NCBI GenBank assembly: GCA_030068145.1
Contig: JAPJBO010000379.1
Span: 62,001-126,000, forward strand
Direction of reading: 5' to 3'
DNA from: Diplonema papillatum
Lineage: Eukaryota > Euglenozoa > Diplonemea > Diplonemida > Diplonemidae
DNA: 64,000 nt
In this document: positions 39,150 to 50,254 of the stretch, in pieces
Layout of the letters: every line of letters begins with the position of its first letter
How positions within the stretch are numbered: the first letter of the stretch is position 1
The notes under the pieces: model-generated
The model's database searches: none
What the model was told of the DNA's origin: nothing
The model's input: the letters and a program-made list of their open reading frames with translations, nothing else
Position numbers and translations under genes: made by a program

Positions 39150-39910
39150 CGCCGCCCGTAGGGCTCTGTGTGCAACGAGTTCCGCGAGCGCCTCACAGCT
39201 CTGACAAGCCGCCCCCGTTGCCCGTTGAGCGTCTTTTTAGAGTTAAAGTTCGCTTGAAATTCCGGGGTTTTAGGGTCTCCGTGTGACCGTTCATGAATGG
39301 GTTCTCTTAGAAAGGGCGATATGGTTACGAGTTGTATATTTGGTGCACGCTTTCGTTATGGGTTATGGCTAGCCATGTCCGGGCCATTTGTGACCGACAC
39401 CAAGTTTTTATTGCAGACGAGACAATCTGGCACGAACGCTCCGCAGCTTCCCCCGTTGTCCGTTGAGCGTCTTGTTACTGTGCAGACGAGACACTCCGGA
39501 TCAACAGACACCGGCAGGGCTTGAAAACCACGGAGTGCAGACGAGACACTCCGGTGCGAGCGCTTCACAGCTCCAACAAGCCCCGTTGCCCGTTGCGCGT
39601 CTGTTTACTGTGCAGACGAGACACTCCGGATCAACAGACACCGGCAGGGCCTGAAAACCACGGAGTGCAGACGAGACACTCCGGTGCGAGCGCTTCACAG
39701 CTCCAACAAGCCCCGTTGCCCGTTGCGCGTCTGTTTACTGTGCAGACGAGGCACTCTGGATCAACAGACGCCGGCAGGGCCTGAAAACCACGGAGTGCAG
39801 ACGAGACACTCCGGTGCGAGCGCTTCACAGCTCCAACAAGCCCCGTTGCCCGTTGCGCGTCTGTTTACTGTGCAGACGCGGCACTCTGGATCAACAGACA
39901 CCGGCAGGGC
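39150..39910. repeat. 130-bp tandem repeat upstream of the Arf-like gene
   Basis: The block GCAGACGAGACACTCCGGATC recurs at 39482, 39612, 39742 and 39872, giving a 130-bp period over 39410-39910. The core CGTTGCCCGTTGMGCGTCT also occurs once at 39217-39235, just upstream of the ATG at 39114, so the array seems to derive from the 5' leader of the gene. The later units share more than 95% identity. Confidence 0.9.
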
Positions 39911-41839
39911 CCGGCCTTTTGTAGCAACTGCGGTGCAAAACTTTCGCGACGAAGCGAGCGGGTGAAAAAAGGGCATGCGAGCGAAGAGGCGAACACGGCG
40001 GGGGAATCAATTTCTCGCCGCCAGAGAGCTCTTGCATTCTAATCAAAAACGGTCGATGTGGTAACAGTTGCTCGTTCTATTCGGCATCTGCCGGTATCTA
40101 AGACTAAAAAGACGCGGGAGTGCGTCCTTCGGTTGGTTGGACAATTGGTAAATCGGTAGCTACGGGACCCGTAGGCCGTGACTCCGCGGATCGGCCGGAC
40201 AAAACCCATTCACCAACAATTCCACGCAAAACAAGAAACAAACTGCGCAGAATCTATACGCTGGGCTCCCGGGTTGCCCTTTTCGCCGCTAAACTGGTTT
40301 GCACTGCTTGGTACAGCCCCCTTTTTGCAGTTCAGGTTCCTTCCATCCGGCAACAACGAAATTGGGTGTGTGACACACACACACACCCTTCGGCAAGTCC
40401 AGATGTGCACGAGTGCGCGTGAGCTGCTGCGCTGAGAAAAGAAGCAAACGGGCTCAAGCCACGGATGCTCTTTTGTCCTGTTTACATCCAAACGAAACAA
40501 GTTCTTGTGGTTCGGAAATGTGTTGGACGTTTTGGGAGCTTTTTGAAAATTATTTGAACATTCCAACATTCTTCCGAACACGGTGTCGTTTTAGTACTTG
40601 TCACAAACAAACGAGTTCAGGCGGGTGCTTGCGGCACGAAAAGGATAGAAACTCTTCGAAGAAGAACATTTCCGGAGTTGGAGCTTGCACGGACGATCAG
40701 CATCAACTGACCAGTGAGCATCGTCAGGAATGCTTCGTCGGATCGATGTCCATTTTTAGTTTCGCGTGTTCAGGGCTTCCTGCACTGCACTATTTCGTTG
40801 GCTCGTTTTATCTTTCGCGTGTAACCGTTGTCCGAAATGTACTCTTCAAAAGAAAAAACGCCGTTCTCCCGGCTTCGTTCAATGGGTTTGTTTTTCCTTT
40901 CTGATTCTGGCGGTCTACATTCCGTCAATTTCGTTTTGGGGTTCGTTGTTGATGAAGAGGGCATGGCATGCTTGGTTGATTTGTGCCAAACACAGTGGCT
41001 CTTACCATCAGTATTGTTATTAAGCCGAAGTCCGATCGTTCTTTCGTCCCAATAACGTGTCCGAGCAATTAGTTTGAAAAGGTGCAGCAATCCACACCAA
41101 GCAAACCTCTCGCTATGCGACTCTCGGTATTTGATGGTGTGGCAGTGAAGTGGTTGGGTTGATACTTGCACTAATCCTTGGCCACATTGGCTGGCCTTCC
41201 CTGATTGCTTGATCTGTTGGAAAGGCACAGTGGTAACTGCAAGGCCATCTTCTTCCTATGGCGGTCGTGGACGAAATTGCTGGCTATTTATATCTCGTCG
41301 CCAGGGAAAGTATTGGTTCTGAGGACACAGGCGGATGTCAGTGCGGGTTTAGGTCCGGGCTCAGGTTGAAGGTGTCATGAGAGGCGCTTTCGAGTGCTGC
41401 CCGCAGCTCCCGATTTCGTGCGCACAAAAGGTTTCCAACTGTTTAATCGAACCGCAGCATTTCGCTTCATCGCAGCGGTTGCCAGTGGGGGACGTGTTCT
41501 GCCCAGTGCCCTGAATCCAACGTTGAACCAGATCAAGCGTGGATAAAAAGGCGACAGTGACTATGACTCTCATAAGACAGCCAAAAGCCTCGTCTTCGAA
41601 TGAAAATGCGAGCATGAACAGCCCATGCAACGATCCGGGGGTGTGGACGTTTGGAAACCAAGGTTTTTGGCGCGTGTGCGGTGAGAACAGACGTAACAGA
41701 GGTGAATCGTGTGCCGAAGAGCAAGGGGGCGTGTCGCCTCCGCCCTGTTTTCTGTTCGAAACGCCCCCTCTGAGGCGGCAGCACACCGACGACGGACGAG
41801 TCCGTAGAACGGCCCGAAATGCAAACGGGTCACGCGATT
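39911..41839. other. Intergenic, no gene recognised
   Basis: AT-richer than the genes, with a short CA tract at 40371-40386 and a 163-codon plus-strand open frame (40413-40904) without motifs. I see no RNA gene. Confidence 0.5.
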
Positions 41840-44131
41840 CTACCGGATGGCGCGTGGGGTCGCTGTGAGGGGGGGAGGAGGGGACATGGACGTGCGCCTC
41901 AGCATGGCACGAGCAACGACTCGAGACGCCCGACGATCCGGGGTGTATGCGTTCGGAGAGCCGGCCTTGGCCTGGCCCTGGCCGGGGCCTCCTATGAGGG
42001 GCGAAGCGACGTGTGCAGTGAGGACGGACCTGCGGGGCGAGTCGCGGGCTTGTCCCAAAGCGCAGAGGGGGCACGCGGACGGACCTTGGGGTTCTCCCCC
42101 CCGGCCGCCGTGGGCGGAGCAGCGCCAGGATTCCGACTCGTACCGGGGGGAGTGCGCGGACGACGTCGTGCGGATGCCGCAGTCCCCCCGGCTTCCCATG
42201 AGCGCCCGGGGTGACATAGCCGGCGACGGGCAAACCAGCGGGGGCGGCGGCTGGCTCAGCTCAGCCGCCTGTGCGGCGACGACGGCGTGCCCCTTCTGCA
42301 CGGGGTCGAACGCCGACCGCTGGCTCGCCCTCCGTTTACTCTCCAGCGACGTCGGCAGCGCGTTGAGCACACCGGCCTGCAGCTCGATGCTGCACGTGAC
42401 GGGCGTCACTCCCGGTGAGTTCGCCCACGCCCCCCCGCCCCTGCTCCCCGACTCGAGATCCCCGAAGGTCTGCGCCGGCGAAGCCGGGGGGTGCGGCGGG
42501 GACCTTGTGTGGAACCCGTCTGTCGTCGGCGGCGTCGCCCAGTCGTCCTTCACGCCGCGGGGCCCCCCCGGGAGTCCTACCCCCCTGGGCGTCAGCCTTC
42601 CGCCGTGCGGCGGCGGGGTTCGGTCTGGAGGGTACGACGGGTCCGCGGCGTGCGGCGCCCCGTCCGAGAATCGGCCGTTCCACTGGTCGGGGGACAACTT
42701 CAGCGCAGCCGCGCCGCCGCGCTTGTGGGCAAGCTGCCGCGGCTCCTGCGGCGGCAGCGCAGGCCGACCCGAGTACAGCGGCGTGGCGTGGTGGGGGAGG
42801 GCGGGGCTGTTGCGGCCCCCGATGCCAGCCGGGACCGGCGATCCGGGGGGAACGACGTACACGATGACGTTCTGCTGCCCCGGCTGCGGCTGGACGGAGA
42901 CCGACGACGCTGCGCGGTGGCCGTACGACGAAGAACCGTCGTGCGGCTGCGGCCCTCCCGCGCCCGCGACGGAGCGCTTCGAGACTGCGAGGGGCTGCTG
43001 CTGCCAGGTCCCGGGGCCGGGGTTCCAGGAGAAGAGCTTGCCCAGGTGCAAGCACGGGTGGTGGACCACGCCGTTGAGCCACGCGGCCTGCTGGGCGGTG
43101 ACGTTCGGCGGCACGTTCGTGGGCGAGACGGAGTGCCAGCGCTCGGCGGACGCGTCGAAGTACCAGCAGTCGTTCAAATTCGTCACGTCCCCGTACACTC
43201 CGCCCCAGACGAGGATGCCTTCGCTCGTGGCGATCGACGCATGCATCGTCCGAGCAGGCGGCGCGTTTTCACTCATCGGAGAAAGCGCAACGTACGACGA
43301 CGGGTACCACCCGAGTTTACCTGTAGCCACCGACCGGCCTTTCGTCCATCGATTGAGAGATTCGCTCAGGATCTCGATCTCGTCCCCCTTCGCTAACGCG
43401 AGCTTCCCCTCCACGTCGTCCGCCTCAGGCGTGAAATCCGCCAAGGCCCGGAACCCGCACTGCACCGGCGCCCACGTTCTCTCGACGAAGTGATACCGCC
43501 ACATCACGTCTGACTCCTGGTACTGCCCCTCTTCATCGGGAGCCAGGGCTTGCCCGCCGAACAGGTACAAAGCGCCGTTCACGATGCCCGACGAGTGCCC
43601 CCAGTACCTCGGCCCCGGTTTGACGTCGACTTCGGACCAAATCAATGACTCGAGGCTCAGTTCGTACATGCACGGGGGGTGGGCGTGCTCTTCTTGGTCG
43701 GACGACTGCGAGAAGTTGTCGGGGGGGGGCTTTTTGTAGACCAATCCGCCCGTGACGAATACGGTCGGACCGAGCAATGCAGAGGCGTGGTGGCATAACG
43801 GCTCGGGCGCGTTGCCTGTTGTGGGGAAGCAGCGCCACTGCCGCTTCGCGAGGTCGAGGGCGGGCAGCTTGTAGCGGAAGGACGACGAAGGGCGCTTCAC
43901 CGAGCCGTGGATGACGTACATCAGGTCTTGGTACACGTGCGCGGTGTGGAACTCGCGGCCCTCCGGCGTCTTGCCCTTGACGGCGAGCGGCACCGCCTCG
44001 TGCGCCTCCGGGTTGATCCGCCAGATGTCGTTAATCTTCTCGTTGCCCTCCGTCCGGCCGCCGAACATGACCAGGTGGTCGTTCCATCGCACGACCGACG
44101 CGCCTTCCTTCGGCACCCGGGGCCGAGCCAT
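41840..44131 (-). CDS. Kelch-repeat protein with an inserted SH3 domain and Pro-rich tail
   Basis: An uninterrupted frame of 763 residues from the ATG at 44131. Kelch blades are visible at about 10-45 (LVMFGGRTEG), 58-105, 112-165 (TVFVTGGL), 172-222 (ALYLFGGQALAPDEE, W220) and, after an interruption, 293-340 (ILVWGGVYGDVTNLNDCWYFD). The interruption, about 227-284, is an SH3 fold: ALADFTPEADDVEGKLALAKGD, W262 and GWYPSSYVAL. The last 400 residues are low-complexity, rich in Pro, Gly, Ser and Arg, and contain PxxP stretches that SH3 domains could bind, perhaps its own. The architecture suggests a scaffold, for example for cytoskeleton or signalling; no catalytic motif is present. The tail could hide an intron that I cannot see. 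Confidence 0.85.
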   Translation of the reverse strand: MARPRVPKEGASVVRWNDHLVMFGGRTEGNEKINDIWRINPEAHEAVPLAVKGKTPEGREFHTAHVYQDLMYVIHGSVKRPSSSFRYKLPALDLAKRQWRCFPTTGNAPEPLCHHASALLGPTVFVTGGLVYKKPPPDNFSQSSDQEEHAHPPCMYELSLESLIWSEVDVKPGPRYWGHSSGIVNGALYLFGGQALAPDEEGQYQESDVMWRYHFVERTWAPVQCGFRALADFTPEADDVEGKLALAKGDEIEILSESLNRWTKGRSVATGKLGWYPSSYVALSPMSENAPPARTMHASIATSEGILVWGGVYGDVTNLNDCWYFDASAERWHSVSPTNVPPNVTAQQAAWLNGVVHHPCLHLGKLFSWNPGPGTWQQQPLAVSKRSVAGAGGPQPHDGSSSYGHRAASSVSVQPQPGQQNVIVYVVPPGSPVPAGIGGRNSPALPHHATPLYSGRPALPPQEPRQLAHKRGGAAALKLSPDQWNGRFSDGAPHAADPSYPPDRTPPPHGGRLTPRGVGLPGGPRGVKDDWATPPTTDGFHTRSPPHPPASPAQTFGDLESGSRGGGAWANSPGVTPVTCSIELQAGVLNALPTSLESKRRASQRSAFDPVQKGHAVVAAQAAELSQPPPPLVCPSPAMSPRALMGSRGDCGIRTTSSAHSPRYESESWRCSAHGGRGGEPQGPSACPLCALGQARDSPRRSVLTAHVASPLIGGPGQGQAKAGSPNAYTPDRRASRVVARAMLRRTSMSPPPPLTATPRAIR

Positions 44132-44477
44132 CCACCCGGCAACGCCCCACAACCACCCGCGCCCCCCGCCCCCAGTGAGGACGTTCCTTCCTTGTCCGCC
44201 CCTTGCTCTGGGTGTTCCACCTTCCTGCGTTCAATCTTCAAAACGAGGTCCTTTGGTAGGCGTTGAGCCGGCTAAACCCTACGAACGAGCATCGCATATA
44301 TAGAGACTGGTGTTGAATCGCAAGGTTTGATGAAATTGGATGGTGTTCGGTCAATGGATCTTCGATGAGAGCGACTGACGATTTCCAAACATCGTCTTGT
44401 CTCGTGAGGTTCACACTTCAAAGGCCTGGATTGATTTTTTTTGGAAAAACAGGTCGTTCGAATGAAACTCTCACCGA
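44132..44477. other. Spacer between the Kelch-SH3 gene and the LSU fragment
   Basis: No gene seen. Because the LSU fragment follows at its 5' end, part of this could be old rDNA spacer (ITS2-like), but I found no 5.8S motif. Confidence 0.4.
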
Positions 44478-44695
44478 TCTCAGCTGTTGAAGATCTACGC
44501 GCTAAACTTAAGCATATCACCCAGCGCAGGAAAAGCAACAGCGATGCTCCTAGTAACGGCGAGTGAACAGGGCAGAGCCCAAGCCTGAATCGCTGTTCTA
44601 CGGATATCGGCAACCCTATACCCCGAAACCGCATTTGGATTGCCTGCCGCTGTCCATCTGAGTCTACCAGCGGAGCAGCAGGTTCTGGACTTTTC
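44478..44695 (+). rRNA. Isolated 5' fragment of LSU (28S) rRNA
   Basis: The universally conserved start of the large-subunit rRNA is recognisable: CTAAACTTAAGCATATCA, then GCGCAGGAAAAGCAAC, CCTAGTAACGGCGAGTGAAC and AGAGCCCAAGCCTGAATC. Identity fades after about 44690, and the next LSU domains do not follow. It stands on the strand opposite to all the protein genes. It is either a dispersed rDNA pseudogene fragment or one piece of a fragmented LSU; the former is more likely because the sequence upstream is unrelated. Confidence 0.8.
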
Positions 44696-45188
44696 AATCA
44701 ATTTTCAATCAAACGAGAGAAGCAAAACCGAGGGACATTGCAAATCGATTCCGACAAGAAATCAAAGCGAAGCGAAAACGGGAACTCCCTTCGGGGAATT
44801 CAGTCGGGCGTAGGTATAGGAGGGAGCGAGAGAGGGAAGGAGAGAGAGGAAGCCAAACCAATCAGGGCAGAACCGCCAAAATCGACATTAGAGAGGGTGG
44901 AGCGGCATGTCTGCCCCCTTGGTAATCCACCAAACAGATGTTCGGGAGCAAGACGTTGAGATGTAAAGCATTGCAATGCCATCGCTATCGCGGAAGAACC
45001 TTGGCAGCTCTTAGGTATTCCGACAATAAAAAGCCAAGAGAAACGGGAGCATATCGTGTTTCGCTGCCTGCGCTGAGGAGGAAGTAGCTCTTTGCACAGG
45101 TACTCAGTTAGGCTGAGGTGGCACGAGGTTTGCCATTTTAGCAGTCAGGCGTGTTCCAGACAGCTGGCGCCTTCGTTCGACATAGTAG

Positions 45189-45506
45189 TTAGTTCTTCGG
45201 GTTGCTGGTATAGTGGTAGGACTGCGTGACCACCTCCGACCGGTAGTTGTCGCCGGTGACCTTCTTGGATTTAGCTTCGAGGGTCTCCTTCGCTTTGCCT
45301 TCGCCGGCTACCCGCGTGGCGTCAAGTGTCTCCTCGTGCACCTTTCCGCCCGACTTTTCGTCAACGGTGTCCTTCGAGTCGTACTTCGTGGTCCATCCTT
45401 CCTTTTCGAGGCGCTCTCGCGTAGCAGCCGACGCAATGCCGGTGCCATGGCTCTTTGCGACACTTCGCGAGGCTTCGGAGAGGAGAACGCGGGAAAGTCT
45501 CATCAT
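45189..45506 (-). CDS. Small hydrophilic LEA/CsbD-like protein, mitochondrial form
   Basis: 105 residues from the first of two adjacent ATGs (45506); another in-frame ATG lies at 45566. The N-terminus MMRLSRVLLSEASRSVAKSH looks like a mitochondrial presequence. The mature part is very hydrophilic and rich in Lys, Glu, Thr and Gly (DEKSGGKVHEETLDATR, then GEGKAKETLEAKSKKVTGD), in the style of LEA or CsbD-type stress proteins that stay unfolded and protect membranes or enzymes. I cannot assign a family with certainty. A paralogue at 47958-48224 is almost identical over the core but lacks the presequence. Confidence 0.72.
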   Translation of the reverse strand: MMRLSRVLLSEASRSVAKSHGTGIASAATRERLEKEGWTTKYDSKDTVDEKSGGKVHEETLDATRVAGEGKAKETLEAKSKKVTGDNYRSEVVTQSYHYTSNPKN

Positions 45507-46676
45507 GGTGTGTATTGAGTGAGTAAGGGAAGGGTTCCTGTTGTCAGGTAGCGGTTTGGTCCCCATGATTCAGTACCAACGCACCGCCGTGGCGTGGTCC
45601 GTCCTCGACCGTTTCAGAAACACGTAAGTGCAAGCTGTTGACCAGCACCGGTTACCGGCGTACCTCTTCCAGAGGAGACGCATTGGGATCATCGATTCTT
45701 GTCACGACGCCACGAAGCTCAAAATACTGATCCAAGATCTCGGGACAGAAGTCTGTCTACCTCGCTAACTGCGCCAATAGGTGTGCGGAACGCCTGCCTG
45801 CTTCGCCTGCCGAGGAACTTGCCTAGTTGAGGGAGGGCAGATGACTGGAGAGGCTACCGAATGAACTCTGTGAGCTGGCGACGCTGATCGGTGCATCAAA
45901 CACAGCAACAAAACGCTCGGGGGGGATAAGACCTGGTATCATGTGTCGGTTGCGCTCGGAGGACACTATTTCTCGTCATTTCCTTCCAATTCCCGCGCAG
46001 GGTGCGTTTATTCCCGCTGCAGAGAGAGCAAGCAAACGGCTGTGGGGTATCGATTCAGAAGAGATCGCGCGAACGCGGGAACTCCCTTCGGGGAATTCGT
46101 GAACAATCTGTTCGACATCTGAAAAACAACGAGAGGAAGGACGTCAACAAGCCGGTGCCGAGAGCTGCCCCCGTGAAATTGACGCCAGAGAGGGAAGCAG
46201 ATGGTACTGTCAGGAGGGACCTCTTTTCAACAGCGAGAGACACGAGCGCGGTGCACCAGCCACCAAAGACAGGCAGTGCTGCACGTTCCTGACCTCAGGG
46301 TTCCGGTTCAGATCCCGCTACTTCGTGGTCCTTCCATCCTTCTGCTGCCGCGGCAGCACACCTGCAGACTCCCTGCGGGGAATACGTTCAGCGGTGAGGG
46401 GAGAGAGAGCGAGCGAGAGGAATGTCAACCAAACAGAGGTTAATCAGAAATCGATGATGTGTGCATTGGTCCCGGGGACCCACAAATACCCGGATGCGCC
46501 GCAGTGCCACTTCCTGCTACAGACGAGAACCAACCTAAAGCACACGTGGAAGAACCTTCGCAGTTCTTCAGTTTTCCCAGACTGGCTCAATCAACCCAGA
46601 AACTGGAGTGGACGGATGAATCGCTCCATTGTGAAGAGCAGGGCTATTGAGTCTCAGGTCGCGAAATTGCAGTGGC

Positions 46677-46895
46677 CTTGGACAAGGAAGGTCTCGAGTG
46701 TGCTGGAAGCTCAATCACCAGAACCTGCGCTTTCGAGGGTTTCGTCGATATTTGCCACGGGTTGCTCGGTGCACATCCTCGAGGCATACTTCAGCATTTG
46801 TGACCTGCATGACTTGGCGCTTGAAAGAGAAAGCGAAAGAGTCGAGCATGCATCCGATTCTGAAGAGGAATCATGCGAAGAGCAAACCAGAACTC
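46677..46895. repeat. Duplicated flank, copy 1
   Basis: This 219-bp segment (CTTGGACAAGGAAGGTC ... GAGGAATCATGCGAAG) matches 48327-48545 at about 92-95% with very few gaps. It belongs to the same duplication that doubled the small LEA-like gene. Confidence 0.9.
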
Positions 46896-46999
46896 CCTTC
46901 GGGGAATACGTTCAGCGGAGGGAGGAGAGAGAGCGAGAGGAATGTCAATCAATCAGAGGTTAGTCCAAAATCGACGATGTGTGCATTGGTGGTCCCGGA

Positions 47000-47957
47000 G
47001 ACCCACAAAACGTGTGTGCCTTTGGTTCCACTTCCTGCTACAGACGGGAACAAACAAGCACGCGTGGAAGAACCTTCGCAGTTTCGTCAATCGTATCTTC
47101 CCAGACCACCTGATCCTGACCCAAGTTTCGGGGAGTTTCGGGGAGTTTCGGGTAGTTTCGGGGAGTTTCCCTGTTTGGGACTGGGGGTCCCCATGCGGCT
47201 ACCTCGCTGACACTTGCGACCAATGCTGCCGGTGCTTGCCGCACATGCGCAAGTAATCTCCTGCACGTCTGGCCAAATGTGCTTGTCTTTGCCAGGGTGT
47301 GGCACGCTCACGACATACTGGTGCCGATACCCCGCGGGTTCGTTGCTTCACTACCCCCGGTTCTCCTCTGCCTTCTTCTTCTTCTCCGTGGTTCGGAAGG
47401 TTTCGTGTTCATCCCCGCCAGCGCGTGGATAGTGGCGGTGGTTGACTTCGCTGCTGCTGCGGATGCGCCGCCGTCAACCACCCAATAACTGGATTGGAAC
47501 CGTGTTCGTCGCAGCCGTACGCACGAACGGCATTTCTCTTTTTTTTCTTCGGGCTCGTACGGTTTTGTTGATTCGGGTCGTTTTTGTGATGTGTTGCGGG
47601 TCGGGTTTGCGAGCTGTAGTGCACCGGGCGGTGCAAAGTGGCGGCATCTCGCTTCCGCTGCACCTCCACGTCTAATCCCTTGTTCAAACATTTGTCATTG
47701 CCATCCAGTTTACGGTCCATTCTGCGGACTCCGCATCGCCTCGTCAACGACCACTTTGACCTTCACGAACGGCATTTTCCTTTTTTGCCATGGTGGTTTG
47801 ATTCGGGCGCTTACGGTGTGGATCTTGGGGTTTTGTTGATTCGGGGGGTTGTGATGTGTTGTATTTGCGAAGTGTATCAGAGCACCGGACGGTGCAAAGT
47901 GGCGGCGCCTCGCTTCCCCTCCACACCTCCAAGCCTAAATGTTTCTTCAACCATTCG
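47000..47957. other. Spacer between the duplicated blocks
   Basis: It contains a short run of GGGAGTTTCGG units (about 47130-47170) and two related stretches of about 110 bp (47570-47680 and 47830-47940: TTGTTGATTCGGG, TGATGTGTTG, GGTGCAAAGTGGCGGC). No gene is supported. Confidence 0.55.
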
Positions 47958-48224
47958 TCATCCTGTGTAGTGGTACGACTGCGTGACCACCTCCGACCGG
48001 TAGTTGTCGCCGGTGACCTTCTTGGATTTAGCTTCGAGGGTCTCCTTCGCTTTGCCTTCGCCGACCACCCGCGTGGCGTCAAGTGTCTCCTCGTGCACCT
48101 TTCCGCCCGACTTTTCGTCGACGCTGTCCTTTGAGTCGTACTTCGTGGTCCATCCGTCCTTCTCAAGGTCTGCTGCCGCGGCTGCGGACGCAACGCCGGT
48201 CTCGTGTCTCTTCGCGACAGACAT
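47958..48224 (-). CDS. Small hydrophilic LEA/CsbD-like protein, paralogue without presequence
   Basis: 88 residues from the ATG at 48224 (MSVAKRHETGVASAAAAADL). The core from GWTTKYDSKD to VVTQSYHYT is almost identical to that of 45189-45506, including synonymous positions. The hydrophobic/Arg N-terminal presequence of the paralogue is absent, so this copy is probably cytosolic. The C-terminus is short by three residues because of a new TGA. Stress protection is the likely role, by analogy only. Confidence 0.68.
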   Translation of the reverse strand: MSVAKRHETGVASAAAAADLEKDGWTTKYDSKDSVDEKSGGKVHEETLDATRVVGEGKAKETLEAKSKKVTGDNYRSEVVTQSYHYTG

Positions 48225-48326
48225 GTTTGGTGGTTCTGTTTAGGAACGGGGTGCGAAAAACTTCCTGGTTTGCGTGTTGGGAGTCGTTTCCGCTAAACTG
48301 TGCAGGGGGGACACGCTGCGTTGTTT

Positions 48327-48545
48327 CTTGGACAAGGCAGGTCTGGAGTGTGCTGGAAGCTCAACCACCAGAACCTGCGCTCTTGAGGGTTTAGTCGATG
48401 ATTGCCACGGGTTGCTGGGAACACATCCTCGAGGCATGCTTCAGCATTTGTGACCTGCATGACTCGGCGCTTGAAAGAGAAAGCGAACAGTCGAGCATGC
48501 TTCCGATCCCGAAGAGGAATCATGCGAAGCGCAAACGAGAACAGG
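48327..48545. repeat. Duplicated flank, copy 2
   Basis: Partner of 46677-46895, at an offset of 1650 bp. It starts 103 bp beyond the start codon of the second LEA-like gene; in the first block the same distance is about 1170 bp, so one side gained or lost sequence. Confidence 0.9.
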
Positions 48546-49749
48546 GGGGAAATATCTGAACCAAGGAGGAAAATGGGGCGAAGGGGTGAAGAGGAGCAGG
48601 GAGGGCCAGGTGGTATGGGTGAAGCAAGCCGCGGGGCACCAGGCGACAGCAAGTGTCACATTTGGCAATTGGTTTCTTTCGCGCGGTTTACTACCGGTGA
48701 CCAGTGTTCGTGTTCCCAGAATTGTTCGCAGCGTTCATTGAGTTGTGTTGTCAGGTCACGTTGGTTTTCTTGCAATAGATGCTGATCAGCAGCTGTTGCA
48801 ATGGTTTGCAGTTGTCCTTCCGGCGATAATCGTGCAGAACCGGGATACAAGGGGCAAACACCTTGGTCGAAAGGAATGGTCCAAAATGTGGTCAAAGATT
48901 CGGAATCTGTTGTTCGAGGATTTGGCCAATAATTCGGTCAAGGTTTCGTCAAAACTCGTTAAGGGTGCCTATGCAAGCAGGGCTACTCAGATCGTCGAGC
49001 TCTGCCGTGGCATCGACGTGTTCGTGGTAGACAGCCTGGTTGCACAGGTCAGAGGGGGATAGTGGAAAGGGCTTACGCTCTGGTTTCGGTCTCAGAGAAA
49101 TACGTGTGGTCCACATGTGGACGCTCTAGGTTCGACAGAAAAACCGGCTGGGCCAAACAAAAAGCGTTGCTACTGGGATGGCGACACCGGGCGGTGGCAA
49201 ACCCAAGCATGTGTGGGTGAAGAAGAAGAAGCAAGCTACTTTGTTTCTCTGGACGGATTGGAGCGGCAAACCTGTTGTTCGGATTAATATTAGTCTTCAA
49301 AGAAACAAGTTTCTTTTTCTACAAAGAAAAAGGCCGCTCCTGGTCCAGGAACGTGACGGTCGACCGCAGCTTGCAAAGCTTGAGTCGGAGGCACAGCACA
49401 GTGCTACAACCCCGTCCGCTCTGCCCTGCGGCTGACCGTCTCGACGAGCTTATGTTCAGTGCGAGCGCCAAGCCCCAAGGTGCGCCACGCCTTGATGCTT
49501 TAGTTTATGTGTGGGTGAAAAAATAAAACAAAATCGACATGTGGTACACACGTGGAAGCACACGTGAGGGGAATATATCTCAAAAAAATTAACCACACGT
49601 GGAGCGTAAGCCCTGATGGTAGAGAAAGAGTACAAAAGCGGAGGATGGAGGGTGTGTGAGGGGGCAACAGCCCTCTTGTTAAGGATCAGCCACTTTGGCC
49701 GGATGGCCGGATAAACAAGACCCCCCCCCGGGGGTATGCGACTCTATAT
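48546..49749. other. Intergenic, no gene recognised
   Basis: Several frames of 70-105 codons without motifs. The block AAAGAAAAAGGCCGCTCCTG at 49323 recurs at 51745. Nothing further is supported. Confidence 0.5.
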
Positions 49750-50254
49750 CACGACGCACTAGTTATGGGGTTTCACTAGTCATTAACTAGCTCAATGACT
49801 AGTGAAATTCATAATTGCTCGGACATAACTAGCAACTAGCATAATGCATATAACTAGCAGTGCTAGTTATATAACTAGCTCGTGGCTAGTTATATAGCTA
49901 GCTCTGCCAGTTATATAACTAGCTTATATAGCTAGCTCTGCTAGTTATATAACTAGCTTATATAACTAGCTCTCCCAGGAGAATAACCAGTGAAATACAG
50001 TGAGACTCACGGCAGAAACCTGATGGAAATTTGTACAGTCTCTTCTGCAGTTCTTCAAATCCTTTCTGCTTAGATCGATTGTCACAAAACGCTTCTTGCT
50101 TGACGAACGAGACAGCCGAGCAGCAGATAGCAAGAAAAAGCGGGCCAGGATACCCAGTCAGAGCGCTGAAGTTGGAAGACACCGTCCTTTTTGACTCAGC
50201 TCAAAGGAGAAGTTTCCACCAATCATATCCTGAACAAAAAACTACGCTTCCCAA

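Larger units (their letters stand above)
44760..46990. repeat. Dispersed repeat family (GGGAACTCCCTTCGGGGAAT core), four copies
   Basis: The core and a following GA-rich block (GGGAGAGAGAGCGAGAGGAA-like) and AAATCGAC block occur at about 44775-44890, 46075-46195, 46365-46460 and 46885-46980. The last two also share 'gatgtgtgcattggt' and 'cccacaaa'. One copy follows the LSU fragment directly. No coding function is seen. Confidence 0.75.
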
